From the NCBI GenBank assembly GCA_916610825.1, contig OU744446.1:17356538-17420537 (forward strand): 64,000 nucleotides of DNA, in the 5' to 3' direction. Positions within the stretch are counted from its first letter, which is position 1. Every line of letters starts with the position of its first letter. Source of the DNA: Haliclystus octoradiatus (taxonomy: Eukaryota > Cnidaria > Staurozoa > Stauromedusae > Haliclystidae). Made by a program: the position numbers and the translations under genes. This document shows, piece after piece, positions 21,546 to 32,411 of the stretch. The notes under the pieces were generated by a model that was not told the origin of the DNA, did not search any database, and was given only the letters and a program-made list of their open reading frames with translations.

Positions 21546-22742
21546 TTCCAGTTCAGGGTCGGATCCAGCCAAAAATCTGAGGGGTGCAAGAATTCTGGGT
21601 AGAGGGGCGAAGCCCGGTCCATCTAGAGGGTCCGGGAGCATGCCCCCCGGAAAATTTTTGAAATTTAAACCTCTTAGGATGTCTGTAGCATCGTTTTTGC
21701 ATATCCAAATCGGACTTTCAAGTAGCTACAAAGTATGGTCCATCTCATAGTTATTCCAAATTTACAGCGACAAAAAGTGTTGTAACCAAGAAAAACAAGT
21801 ATATATTCAAGTTAAATATATGATATATCAGCATTTCTAAGAAAATAGTAAATACAAATTTAAACAATGTACCCTGTAGAGAGAAGAACATTTGTCTTGT
21901 TTAGTATTTCCAGAGTTTGGATAAGGATGCCTCGTGAATCATGATACCAAGATAAGTTTCCACCAAATTTGAGATGACCTTATGAGTTTATGAGTTTTCT
22001 TTCTGACCTGACGATGCAAACTGCAACTCTGAGAATTCATAAACTTCTACCAGCATCGTTCAAATAAAATGACACATTGAACTCATGTGAAATAATCTCC
22101 TTGGAATATATGTTCTCAAATTGCTTCAGTTTTATCTTGAGAAAGATAGCCATTTCAATTTTTTTAACTTCCAACATTGATTATGAATTTAATCCTTCGC
22201 TAAGCGCCATTTGTTATTAAGTTAACAAAAGGAGGCTAGATGACAATGACTGATTCAAGGGTTTAAAAATAACAAAAAGAGAAAAGAAAGTACAAGCAGG
22301 ACAGTAAGCAAGACAAGCTTTGTTATTCACGGGTGCCGAGGGGGCGAACTATGTCAGGAATGTGAAATAGAGCATTATCATTGGTTCATAGCTAAATTCT
22401 TTGAAGGCTACGTCATCTGAGTTGAGCGAAATCAAAGCTATCTATTGGATGCTCTACTTCCGAGGTAGCGAAATCAGTGGCGTTGATTGGTCAAATTAAG
22501 TTGACTTCCTTCTAGTCTAGTGTTCAATCATACGATTATTATAACAATCGTACCGCTACTTCCAATCTGCTACGAAAAAATATGACATATTCAGGATGAA
22601 ATTTCATTTACAAGTCGTTTTCTCAGTTATTGTTTTCGTAAAGAATGAAAGCAAAACAACAGCCGCGGCGCCATCAAACAGTTTAAAATCTGACGGGTGC
22701 GCTTGCCCTGTCGCTCCCCCTGGATCCGCCACTGTTCCAGTT
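21546..22742. mobile_element. hAT-type non-autonomous element with 8-bp target duplication
   Basis: A perfect 8-bp direct repeat TTCCAGTT (21546-21553 and 22735-22742) flanks 21554-22734. The left end reads CAGGGTCGGATCCAGCC and the right end CTGGATCCGCCACTG, imperfect terminal inverted repeats opening with CAG. This combination is characteristic of the hAT superfamily. The element interrupts the reverse transcriptase of Gypsy remnant B exactly. The left subterminal region is GC-rich (GGGGCGAAGCCCGGTCC). No transposase is recognised in the 1181 bp. Confidence 0.88.
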
Positions 22743-22940
22743 ACCCTTTTCAAAATGTTCTTATCCACTATTGTTTGAACAATTTATTACGCAACAGGAT
22801 CATGTAGCCAAAATGCTGGTTTTCGAGGGTTCTCGATGGAAGGTCGTGCAACTGCCTTCAATTCAATACCAGCTGTCCATATCGTACCCAATGGTTCCAT
22901 TTCCGTAAGCATTAACCCGAAGGGGGTAATTTCAGCTCTT

Positions 22941-23166
22941 CAGGGACAGGGGGTGCCACTTTGAAAAAGGTTAAAGTACCCAAAAAATTTACAAAGATTC
23001 TGTTGATGCCACCCAAAAAGTTCTAACAGGATGATTGATTTCAAAAATTCTTGAAAAAGTCCAAAATAGGATGCCCAAAAGCCCCAAAATTTGAATTCTC
23101 ATACCCAAAAAGTTTTTTCTCAGCTGGAATATGGACCCCGAAAAGTGGCACGTCCCCTTATAGCCG
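22941..23166. repeat. Short inverted-repeat segment
   Basis: GGGGGTGCCACTTT near 22949-22962 is mirrored by AAAAGTGGCACGTCCCC near 23141-23157. The interior repeats ACCCAAAAAG-type phrases. It lies within the decayed Gypsy remnant B and may be a small MITE. No target duplication was seen. Confidence 0.4.
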
Positions 23167-23427
23167 TCATAGTGGAGTTGCCCCCCCCCGGGCATTAAAT
23201 TCAAGTTGAAATTCAATTGGGAGCTGTAAGGCTTTTTCACCAACTGCTAAATAATCACCATATGCTAACAATGGGCATTTTAAATCTTTGTCACTTTTCG
23301 CTGGTAATTTAGCTGACTTGTTATGTTTTGACCAACTTCTGAGCTCCTCTTGATGTAATTTGAATAGGCTTGCTATTTCACTGATGGACCTAACAGTTTT
23401 CAAGCTGATTATAATCTTTACAAGCAC
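23167..23427 (-). other. Unrecognised 86-codon open frame within Gypsy remnant B
   Basis: The open minus-strand frame contains ISEIASLFKLHQEELRSWSK and CPLLAYGDYLAVGEK. It lies between the nucleocapsid-like and reverse transcriptase parts of Gypsy remnant B, where protease and linker would be expected, but no protease motif is visible. It may be a degraded part of the polyprotein or unrelated. Confidence 0.25.
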
Positions 23428-24359
23428 GTAAATAACTTTCTGGCGCCACTCTTGATGTGGTATCGGGGTCTGCTCACAACTTCAATGGCTGACAAGTGGC
23501 TAATAATGTTATATGTATATACATAAGCTCTTTTGTTAGAAAATTGTGTTGCGATAGCATACGATTCACGATAACAATAATTATCTGATTCATTTTTATC
23601 TGAGTCAGAGGTCTGTTTTCACAGCTGCAGCTTTCACAGACCGTTTTAATGTTTGTAATTGAACTTTGTCCTTTTCTAGTCACGTGTAACCCTCTGGACA
23701 TCTTGTTCCTTCTTTTTGTTTGACGGTCTTTTAGCTGAATTGCATTTCTTTCTGAAGGGATTTGTACCATTCCACAAGTGGCAAGTCTTTCGGTAAGCAG
23801 GGCCAATTACAATCCATCACATAAAAGGCACCCGCTTAATCTGAACTGTCATGCATTGCTACAGGTTTGAAAGTGGATACCAGACTGATGCACTCAACTA
23901 GTGTTAGATTTTCAGGATCCCCTTGTAAAATTGACCGTTTGCATCATGTTGGTCGATGCAAAAGTCGAACGTTGTTGGATGCGTGGGCAAACAACAATTC
24001 GACTTTATAGCCAACTGCAAATTTTAGCCATTGAAGAAAATGCGTCTACCGCTAAAACCTTTGTTTAGCAGAAAAGTCTGTATATCCAAAAGGTTGTGTT
24101 CGTTTAATCACACAGTACAAGAGTCGCGGCTTTGACATTCCGTTCTTAGTGGTTGATGAAGAATTTACACCACTTCTTGGCTGTGATGCGTGTTTGGATC
24201 TAAAGGAATGAGGTGGTCAAATTTATGAATGTTGATTGTATATCAGACATGAGCCCCAAAATATCAACTTCCAGAACTGGTGAATGGAATCATCACCTGT
24301 GCTTAAAAATTTTCGCGATTGTTTCTCAGATCAACCAGAACTGCTTGAAAATTCTGTCA

Positions 24360-25640
24360 GTTTGGAAATTGATCGGAAGCTTGCAGCCCAGTAGTCCACG
24401 CACATGGAAAGATTCCAATTACATTACAAGAGCCTGTCCACCAGAAACTAAAGGAAATGGAAGAAATGGGTGTACCGGTAATTATAAAGCAGACATCTAG
24501 CACACCATGGGTATCTTCAATGGTTGTTGCAGACAAAAGGAAATCATCCCAAAAGTCAACCAGACCTTGTGCCAAAGATATTGGAATATATATAGATCCC
24601 CGAAATTTGATGGCTTCAATTGAAGATATTGCTTCTCGTATCCCATGAATCCAAAGTGTTTGCTGTTCTTGATGCTTGCAGTGGCTATTGGCTTATTTCC
24701 AGTTGATTTACCAAGCTCTAGATTACTCACATTGAAATGGGGAAGATAGAGATTCACCCGACTAGATCCAACGTGAGATGGATCCTTTGTTTGATGGATT
24801 GCCAGTTGACATTATTGTTGATGATTTTTGGTATGTGGCAAAGATCAGACGGACCTAGATCAAAAGTTAAAAAAATTGGTATTAGAAAGAGCACGTGAAG
24901 TTGGATTGCGATTTAATCCAAAGAAATTGAAATACAAGTGAACAGAAGTAACTTGTATTGGACATGTATTAACGTCGGATGGGACAGATGTCAGCACCAA
25001 CAGATAAAGAAGGCATTCTACGTTTTTAGGGTACTTTCAATTACTACCTAGATAAATGTTTACCAAACAAAGCTGATTTACAAGGACCGGTATCTCAGCT
25101 GTCACAGAATAATGCCAATTTTGTGTGGGACACACTTCAACAGGAGGCATTTGATTCTTTGAAGAAAGCCTTAATCAATGCTCCTGTGCTTTCTTATTTT
25201 GACAACAAAACAAACACAGTCCTGAGTGTAGATGCTAGGGGGACTGGACTTGGTACAGTTATACTTTAGGATGGACGACCAATTGTCTATGGGTCAAACA
25301 GACTAACTGAGTGTGAACGAAGATATTCGAACATAGAGAGGGAGCTGTTTGCAATTGTATGGAGCGTAGCAAAATTCCATACCTATATCTACGGAAGGCA
25401 TATAACAGTTGAAACTGTCGACAAACCACTATAAGCTATATTTCGGAAGAATCTGAACGATGCACCACCAAGACTTCAAAGAATGCTGTTAGAGTTGACC
25501 AAATATGCTCTAGATGTCAAATATGTTCTAGACCGAGAACAAGTACTGCCTGAATGCTTAGCAGAGCTGCTGTTTCAAGCACTGAAAATGTTCCAGAATA
25601 CGATTCAGATCTCCAGGTTGCAGCCAAATGGGATTCCTGA
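24360..25640 (+). pseudogene. Reverse transcriptase/RNase H remnant of Gypsy remnant C
   Basis: Reverse transcriptase landmarks run from the EPVHQKLKEMEEMGVPV entry segment through IYIDPRNLM to a palm-like IIVDDF. The second palm residues are preserved, but the surrounding frame is broken. RNase H keeps VDARGTGLG, where a DAS triad position has become DAR, the NIERELFAIVW helix and VETVDKPL, where the usual DHKPL is altered. Not functional. Confidence 0.78.
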
Positions 25641-25690
25641 TCTACCATGGCAATCGATAGGATGTGACCTCTTGATTTTGGTGGTCAAAC

Positions 25691-26343
25691 GTATTTGTCA
25701 GAGCCATCTATTTACAAGAGTTGGGACACGCTTTCATGTGCCGCTATCGTCCCCTATTGGACAGATGCCAGTCATGCGATTTTTTGGATGCCGTTCGTGT
25801 TCTTTCGAAACCAGTTTTCTTGTTTTAAGTGAAGCGCGTGAAAAAAATACAACTTTTATTAGTGAAAACAAACATAGGCCATTAAATTATTAATTGCTAT
25901 ATTAATCGCAATAGTAATCGAAATAAAAGTAGTGTTTACTATTCCAACTAGGGACAAGAACTAGAAATAAGTGACTGCAAAGAATAAGTGTAAGAGATGT
26001 AGCCCATAAACTCCTTTTCCATTTAGCAATTCCAATAGCATTGATCTGTATTTGCTCTCGAACAACATGCTGATGAGATCGATAACATAGTACACATTGA
26101 AGTAGATTTTTAAGCTAAAATGAGAGTCCAGCAAATAAATATGGAGAAAGACAACCATTAAATGGTTATATTACCCTTGCTAAACGATAGAAAACCATTT
26201 CATACAGCTCCAAAATGACTGAAAAAAATACACAAAATTCTCCTGCACATGCGTACTGTTAAAAACGTGCTCGGGTCCAGGCCATAAAAAAAATGGCATG
26301 AGTGTCCCAACTCTTATTGTAAATAGATGGCTCTGGTATTTGT
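25691..26343. mobile_element. hAT-type MITE with perfect 8-bp target duplication
   Basis: GTATTTGT occurs at 25691-25698 and again at 26336-26343, flanking a 637-bp element. Terminal inverted repeats start CAGAGCCATCTATTTACAA on the left and end in the reverse complement on the right (…TTGTAAATAGATGGCTCTG), continuing through GAGTTGGGACAC with a two-base indel. The 8-bp duplication and CAGAG end are hAT hallmarks. It splits the integrase region of Gypsy remnant C. The interior shows no transposase. Confidence 0.92.
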
Positions 26344-27225
26344 TACTAATAGACTTTTCCTCAAAATACTTTGAGAATGATCAACTAAAAAGTGCAACTG
26401 CTGTGTGTGTTGTCACCATGTAGAAGATATTTGCAAGATTTGGGATTCCAGATACTGTATACAGTGATATTGGACCACAACTCAGCAACACTCAGCATTT
26501 ATTCAGATCATCACATGAGTTGAATAAATTTGCAATGGACTGGAATTTCAAGCATATCACTAGTATCCCAGAATATCCAAAAATAAAATGGAGCAGCGGA
26601 GCGTGCCGTACAAACGTCAAAAAGATTGCTTCGAAAAGCTCAAGTATCTGGCAGAGACCCGTTTGAGGCATTGTTGAAGTTGCGCAACACTCCATTTGAA
26701 GATATTGGTCTTCTCCAGTTCAGATGTTAATGGGACGCAGGACAAGGACATCACTTCCAACTCACAGAGGGCTACTTGTTCTGCAGACTATATCTCCTTC
26801 TCGTGTAGTTGAACAATTAAAAAAGCGACAAGTCACAGCAAAGAGCTATTATGATACCTTAAGTATAGACCTACCAATGTTGATTGATGGTGATAAGGTC
26901 ATATTCAAACCAAATAAAGAAATGTTGTGGAGAAAGGCGAATTTACTTCCAAGATCTTATGTTGTGCAAGATGAACAAGGTCGAGTCTATCGACGCAATA
27001 GACAACATTTAATCGCTGTGCCAAATGACAAGATGACGGTATATTCAACAGCATACTGACAATGATCCAATGAGCCAAAACCCTGGTGGAAGCATTAATG
27101 TTGATGTCCCACAGAGTCAAGAGCCTGCTGAAAATGGTGATGTGACTAGATTACCAATCAAAAGCATGCCGCTCAAGACATCAACGATGGACCGTCGAGC
27201 ACCAGAAAGACTTAATCAATCTTGC
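26344..27225 (+). pseudogene. Integrase core and C-terminal remnant of Gypsy remnant C
   Basis: After the hAT insertion the integrase resumes with FARFGIPDTVYSDIGPQ, where the usual SDN catalytic Asp is kept but Asn is Ile, then WNFKHITSIPEYP. A frameshift precedes the C-terminal part at 26724-27059: LMGRRTRTSLPTH, SRVVEQLKKRQ, the DGDKVIFKP barrel segment and RRNRQHLIAV. A tail ending at about 27225 follows in another frame (PERLNQSC). Confidence 0.8.
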
Positions 27226-27269
27226 TAACTAGCTATTACTATAAAGTTACATTGTTATGTAAAGGAGGA

Positions 27270-27410
27270 TGCTATAATATTGATGTTATTCTTGTATTAG
27301 TTATTGTTGTTTAAAAACGAGGCAACCTGAGTGTTTCCGAGATGGCTACTTGAACACATGTTGTATTTATTGTTTCATCTCTACTTGAGTATTGTCTACG
27401 ATTTAAAACA
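27270..27410 (+). repeat. Probable 3' LTR of Gypsy remnant C
   Basis: The purine run AAAGGAGGA (27261-27269) is immediately followed by TGCTATAATATTG. This is the expected polypurine tract and LTR start, 45 bases after the coding region ends. TTTAAAACA at 27410 is a possible end (TG...CA, 141 bp). No second copy was found in the window, so the end is uncertain. Confidence 0.5.
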
Positions 27411-28941
27411 CGAAGGACTGTGATTTGAAACCATTAACCAAGGCTTTTGGTGAAAAAATCAGGAAAGAGATGATGTGTTTGCAATTGTAATTCTCTAGCA
27501 AACTACCTTTCGAAATCGTTTGATGATAAATTGCGATAAACTTCAATGCCAAGAATGTAGAATTGTCATCATTTCCAAGAAGATTTGGAACCCCTAAGGC
27601 TGTCGTAAATTCGTAATTGCATCTAATATTTTTGCTCAAATCTCTGATTCACATAGGGATGTATGTATGAAATGTCATAAAACGTGATTGGACAGCCTTC
27701 TTATTGTATCTGATTGTCATCTCAATTTGATCTATGATTACAGATTTATGCTATATTTGCTTCATTAAAAAAAATCACGCGCCAAATTATAAAATGGTTA
27801 TAAAATTTTGTAACAATATTGTTGGATGCCGTTGGTCTTGTTCTAGACTTTACTTCCTGGTAAAACATTATTTGCGAAAGCGAGGCAGCTGATTTCCACG
27901 TCCTATGCTAAAACTGCTCTACCAAGTTTACATTTTGACAGTGATTCTGCGACCAGGCTAATAGTAATGTTTAATCTCTGCTTTATTTGCAGTTGTAATA
28001 AGTAATAATGCAGGTATCAAAGTCAAAGGCTTCCCTGGGAGGTGACCCCCAGGAAGCCCACGGAGACCCAGAGGGATTGGTTGAGATTTGCTTATGGAGA
28101 ACATGTGCTCCTGAGGGAGGGGGATTTTCCTGTGTCAAGTGTCTGCCATTTTTAAATGAATGCATCTCGTTTTCTTCATTCGTATTTCTCATGCGAAGCT
28201 GTTGTTTGTTGAGAAAAACAACACTTTTGTACAAACAGTACAATTATATAATGCTCTGCGCATTGTTGTTGAATCCTTTGTATGAAAATTAAGAAATTCA
28301 TCATTTCCAATACTTTGTCCCCGGGGGAGGAGGATTATTGACAAATATTGCCTCCACACCCCAGGGGGTTAAATGATTTTGTACAGGTTGTTTTGCAAAT
28401 CCTGGGGGTGCCCCGGGGTCAACCCCTAGATAGCCGCTGGTACCCGCATAAGGCCTAATAATCATTAATAAAATGAATCTGTAAAGTGTAAAATGAGATA
28501 ACGGTAAAAAGAATGGTTTGAGGACGGGACAAATGCGGTGTATCTCAGGACGTCTCATAGTCACGTCTTGAGTATATGCAAAATCTCATGTCTGTGAACA
28601 AATAGAACTATTATCTCAGTGGAGTTTTGGGATGTCTCATAACTGACTTTGGGGGAATACTCCGTAAGTCCGGTTCTGTATCTAGTATTTTACGGTCAGA
28701 TAGCAAATGTATTTACAATAGTTCGATAAAAAAGATGAAAACACTGCTATAATCATACGATCATTCTTTAAACACATAAATAAATACATCTATAATAAAA
28801 TACAATTCATAATACGCAGATTCAAGACCCATGCCAAATTGATATCCTGTCTGGTTAGCCTGTGTCTATGTTGCTATATAAATAATTATATTATGGTAAA
28901 ATAGTTGTTGGTTAAAAATAGTGTATCTATAGTAGTCATCG
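27411..28941. other. Non-coding stretch with GC-rich repeat fragments
   Basis: No gene is recognised. Two GC-rich patches (about 28030-28120 and 28315-28445) contain GGTGACCCCCAGGAAGCCC, CCCCGGGGGAGG and CCCCGGGGTCAACCCC, unlike the AT-rich surroundings. Similar poly-C/CCCGGG patches occur near 5660, 23180 and 30450. They look like fragments of one dispersed repeat family. Confidence 0.4.
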
Positions 28942-29862
28942 CTACAAAGAGTTGAGCTTGTAACAATCCTCCGTGATAGGATCTTCGTTATCTTCGTGAC
29001 CTTCCTCGGCGGCTGTCAATAGACTGATACGGTCAATAGCTGTGAATTTTGAACGACCATTATAGTCTTCTGTTATTGTTCTATTACGAATAACCAAGGT
29101 AAGTATAAAGAGACTTATCCAAGCGAAACAATGCCATGTGAAAAACACTGGCAAGAACATGGCGTCGGACATTGCTGTGTACGATAAATGTTTTGGTGTG
29201 TATAACGATATGGCGATTTGTATAAACCAAGAACCCAGTAGTAAAATCAAAAAACAACGTAATAAAGACAGTTCATAGATATGAGACAACCTCACTTCCA
29301 GTATCATTAGAATACTAATAGCAAAACATAGGCAGTATAAAATAATATGAGCCTTCGTATCGATTGCTGATCTTTCGTCATCTAAATGAAAATAAAATAA
29401 ATAGCCAACTCCCCAAAAGCTTAATGAAGCTGTAAAATGTGTAGCATATCTTCTTATAGGTATTAATTGATAGTGACATAATAGCTCAGTACAGCAATGA
29501 ATGAAAAAGAAACCATACATCGAGACATGTGACATGTTATTTGCGCTTTCCATACGGTAGAAGCCATCAGTTTGTTTCAAATCCTTCTCATTTCTATACA
29601 ATTTAAATTGACATGAAATTAATTCAACAATCGTCCCAAGACATGTTAATAGCATCGATATAATTGGTTGGATTGGCAATGAACTACGTCCTGTGTAATA
29701 CCATGTTTGAGAAATATAATTTTTTTGATTAACACCAATTATAACAAGGTTATAAAATGTCCATAATCCGACTGAAATAAATGCACATCCAGGAAATATA
29801 TGTCCACTGATATGACCAAAAATACCATCATTCTCTGAGTGTGAATTAAGAAAATTGTCCAT
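28942..29862 (-). CDS. TMEM45: TMEM45-family seven-pass membrane protein (single exon)
   Basis: An intact minus-strand frame of 306 codons runs from ATG 29862 to the stop at 28942; an in-frame TAA lies upstream, and this is the first ATG after it. The protein opens with GHISGHIFPGCAFISVGLW, the hallmark N-terminal GH..PG...G.W pattern of the TMEM45/DUF716 family. About seven hydrophobic segments follow (around FISVGLWTFYNLVII, ISMLLTCLGTIVELI, SMYGFFFIHCC, FTASLSFWGVGYLFYF, IILYCLCFAISILMI, FLILLLGSWFIQIAI, FTWHCFAWISLFILT). The C-terminal ~45 residues are polar and acidic (AAEEGHEDNEDP) and probably cytosolic. Human members are about 275 residues, so length fits. The molecular role of the family is poorly defined. 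The coding region has no intron here. A 3' poly(A) signal was not found close by. Confidence 0.9.
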   Translation of the reverse strand: MDNFLNSHSENDGIFGHISGHIFPGCAFISVGLWTFYNLVIIGVNQKNYISQTWYYTGRSSLPIQPIISMLLTCLGTIVELISCQFKLYRNEKDLKQTDGFYRMESANNMSHVSMYGFFFIHCCTELLCHYQLIPIRRYATHFTASLSFWGVGYLFYFHLDDERSAIDTKAHIILYCLCFAISILMILEVRLSHIYELSLLRCFLILLLGSWFIQIAISLYTPKHLSYTAMSDAMFLPVFFTWHCFAWISLFILTLVIRNRTITEDYNGRSKFTAIDRISLLTAAEEGHEDNEDPITEDCYKLNSL

Positions 29863-31060
29863 TTTCAAAACGCGACTTGATTTCCAGCCAGTTATTGCCA
29901 ATTCACAAAGTGCTGGTGATTATCAGCTAATATGCGTCTGCTTTCAATAACACACGCCTTCAAAGAGTTGTTCTTTATCAATAGAATTGATTCTCGAATC
30001 GCTCGAACTGAATTCAAACTATAGTGAAAACAAGCATGTCATATGTAAACATGCTATCAAACAACAAACCAGCGAAATATTAATAAACCCGAACCTCTTA
30101 AAATACGAATTGTTTGTAATACACAAATGAACATGTGTTCCTTATTTGTACTTAAGAAATAGCTTAGTTGGTATTATAATTATCTATCTTTGGATAAATC
30201 TTTGTTATCTATTTTACGTCAGCTCAATTCAATCCACATCACTTGGACGGTTTACCTTTTATCACTCTGTGGGTTAGCCAGACGGTAGTTTTAAGTACTG
30301 TTTGAAAATAGAAAAGCGGTGGTCTTATAGTTATTGTCAACGTTTTTTTAGACAAATGAATTCCGTTCGTATGTCGTAAGATCCATTGTAATCTATCTAT
30401 CACTGAAGACAATAAATGATTATGTAGTATTCCCCCGTATAATAGGGCGTAAGACCCGGGGGGCTATTTCCATGCTATAGGTATACGTGGTCGCATTCAA
30501 ATATTAAATGGTACCTTTTTCACAATTGTTCAAACAATTTAGGGTATTCTTCGCCATGAAAATCTTTTTTTATGTATAGTTTTTGTCTTTGATGAAGTTT
30601 TATTTATTATTTTCTCCTTTTTTAGCGTAATATTTCTTTTTTGAAATGTATTTTGAAGTTCTTTTGCATGATCTGAAAAGTTTTTATGGTTATACTGCTA
30701 AATCTATATTTGTACGACCCCTTCGAGAGCAATTGAAGCAACCCAGGCACACCTCGAGCGTAAAATCACAGCCTTCACAGGGGGATATTCGAAAATGTTC
30801 AAATATTTGTGATAAGTTAAATTTCCTTCTTTTTTAAATGTCCGTATACCGTCATCATTTATTCAGTATAAAACTTCAAATTATAAAGCAACAAAGAATC
30901 TCCCAGAAGACAAACGTTTTAGTTGGCCTTCGTTGGAATACCTGACATATTTATTCCGAACTTGATAGCCAACATCTATATAGAACTTACATCGGACAGC
31001 GAAGAATAGCAAATGACAACGTCTGTGGATCGATGTAAGAAAACCAAGCAACGCTTCATG
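29863..31060. other. Non-coding upstream region of the TMEM45 gene
   Basis: No coding potential is recognised. A short GC-rich patch (GACCCGGGGGGCTATTTCC near 30450) resembles patches near 5660, 23180 and 28320. The open frame at 30646-30837 has no recognisable content. The promoter of the minus-strand TMEM45 gene should lie at the left of this stretch, but no clear element was seen. Confidence 0.35.
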
Positions 31061-31068
31061 AATGGAAT

Positions 31069-31210
31069 AACGGAGGATGGAGGATTAACTCAGATGACAA
31101 TGACATAGCAACCGAACTTCAGATCTGAATAACTAATCTGGCTCAATCCTCACACCCCCGAATGTAAACTCTGCCTTGACTCTACGTAAGACATCAAATG
31201 AGCATCATCT
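31069..31210 (+). repeat. tRNA-derived SINE copy (diverged)
   Basis: GGATTAACTCAGATGACAA (a diverged A box) and CTGGCTCAATCC (B-box position) flank CCGAACTTCAGATC, the same head as in the copies near 47301 and 48567. It continues with CTGCCTTGACTCTACG and ACATCAAATGAGCATCATCT, which match the tail of the 48567 copy. Confidence 0.75.
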
Positions 31211-31394
31211 AAGGAATTTCATTGCGATTACTGAGTATAGATATTTGCACGATGCAAAATTTGGAAAATATTTTTCGCACCTATAATATATTTTTAATGT
31301 AAATTTGAATATCATCAGTATATCATCAAAATTCAACATTTTCGAGGGTACTATGTTTGCATCATGCTGGCAAACTTTAGGAAACAGATTTCAT

Positions 31395-31565
31395 ATTTAT
31401 ATTTATTTTCAATTTTGACTTTATGCTGCGAAATTTCCGGTTTCCAGCTCTCGATCAGGTATATGTCCCGCTGTGAGGTGATAAAATGGCATTTTTATGG
31501 AAACTGTTAGAAAATAATATAATTTGGGCAATTTTGGAATCAATTCCAGCAATTTCTGCAATTCT
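31395..31565 (+). repeat. Dispersed repeat related to 5455-5640
   Basis: Shared ordered phrases are TTTCAATTTTG, AAATTTCCGGTTTCCA, CTGTGAGGT, GATAAAATGGCATTTT versus GATAAAATTGCATTTT, and AATAATATA. This is a second copy of part of the block at 5000-5690. Confidence 0.6.
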
Positions 31566-31639
31566 AGGGAGATCATGCTCATTTTAATTTGTGTTTTGTA
31601 ACCATGGCATAGTTTGGGAATGTCACAATAATCTCTCGA

Positions 31640-31846
31640 AGATCGTTTCGCCAGGTAATGACATGTTTGATATATTGGTATCGATTTCTATCCAATTTTT
31701 CCAATAACGTTTTGCATGTATTTAAATGTTACAATGCTTTAAATAACATTATTGGTGACAACCATATCTTCCCTTCGCATTGGAAAGATGTCTCTATTTT
31801 TACCATGTTCAAAATTGATGATAGCTGCTTATATACAGCTTACTGA
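31640..31846 (+). pseudogene. LINE reverse transcriptase fragment (plus strand)
   Basis: The plus-strand frame encodes NNIIGDNHIFPSHWKDVSIFTMFKIDD. It resembles the non-LTR reverse transcriptase segment in which a helix is followed by FP..WK.A.I.P..K. The upstream and downstream parts of the domain are missing. A matching 3' end of a plus-strand LINE lies at 33043-33347, so both may derive from one element disrupted by later insertions. Confidence 0.55.
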
Positions 31847-31986
31847 GCCATTCTACTCTGTTTCTCTACTTTGCTACTGTTCCCTTCTTCCTTCGGAATT
31901 GTTGCAATGAAGCTTGGTTTAGAAGTAACTCCGCAGGTATTGTTGACGTGACGAACAATTTAGTATCGTATTGAAGATTGGTAGTA

Positions 31987-32343
31987 TTAATTCGTTTTAA
32001 TCATTGGACTGCGTAAAACTTGTGGTGGAATGCCATCGTCTCCAGGTGATTTACCAATGCTGATTCTAATGCATGCGAGAATGACCTCTTCTTCAGTGAA
32101 AGGAGCTGCTGTGATGGATGGTGCTGCTTGAAACATGGCGTTCAAATTCATCAGCCCGGTATTTGTTTGCTGCCTGTTGATCTTAGGGTGTTTGGTCTTT
32201 CTACCAGTCAATTTCTCTATCCCTTTCCACACAGTTTCGCATTTTTTATTACTAAGTCTTATCCTGCGTAATGCTTCTGTCTGATGATGTCTTCTGCTCG
32301 TCTCTTGTATATGAAACCGAATTAGGGTCAAAATTCGATTCAC
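31987..32343 (-). pseudogene. LINE endonuclease-RT linker fragment (minus strand)
   Basis: The minus-strand open frame encodes CETVWKGIEKLTGRK, a variable linker, and FTEEEVILACIRISIGKSPGDDGIPPQVL. The last part is the classical KSPG.DGIPP.VL start of non-LTR retrotransposon reverse transcriptase. It stops shortly after that motif. It lies on the opposite strand from the flanking LINE fragments, so it is a separate insertion. Confidence 0.7.
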
Positions 32344-32411
32344 ATGGCGATGGTGTCTTTTCCTGAATATGTGTATTGTTCGAGGAAATTATTTCCTCTT
32401 ACTCTGACAAC

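Larger units (their letters stand above)
19175..23815 (-). mobile_element. Ty3/Gypsy remnant B (minus strand), split by two insertions
   Basis: From high to low coordinates the minus strand shows: a nucleocapsid-like CPAYRKTCH...KKC segment with lost Cys (about 23815-23740); reverse transcriptase start (VDKNILKRVT near 22760, continuing as STEWLSPIVLACRKNGKP near 21545 across an inserted hAT element); the palm motif FIDDVLVYG near 21445; KYLGNVISADGLS near 21040; the IDDAQRVLG connection near 19645, across a second inserted element; and RNase H (VIADASTYDLGAC near 19430, SDHQPLE near 19240). It is heavily decayed. Confidence 0.8.
24060..27410 (+). mobile_element. Ty3/Gypsy remnant C (plus strand), split by a hAT-type insertion
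   Basis: The plus strand shows a pre-RT segment (QYKSRGFDIPFLVVDEEFTP, about 24110-24170), reverse transcriptase (IPITLQEPVHQKLKEMEEMGV near 24430, STPWVSSMVVADK near 24500, IDPRNLM near 24590, IIVDDF near 24815), RNase H (LSVDARGTGLG near 25225, RRYSNIERELFAIVW near 25320, PPRLQRML near 25470) and integrase (LPWQSIGCDL near 25645; then, past the insertion, FGIPDTVYSDIGPQ near 26440 and a C-terminal domain, 26724-27059). A probable 3' LTR follows. It carries many frameshifts and stops. Confidence 0.85.
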
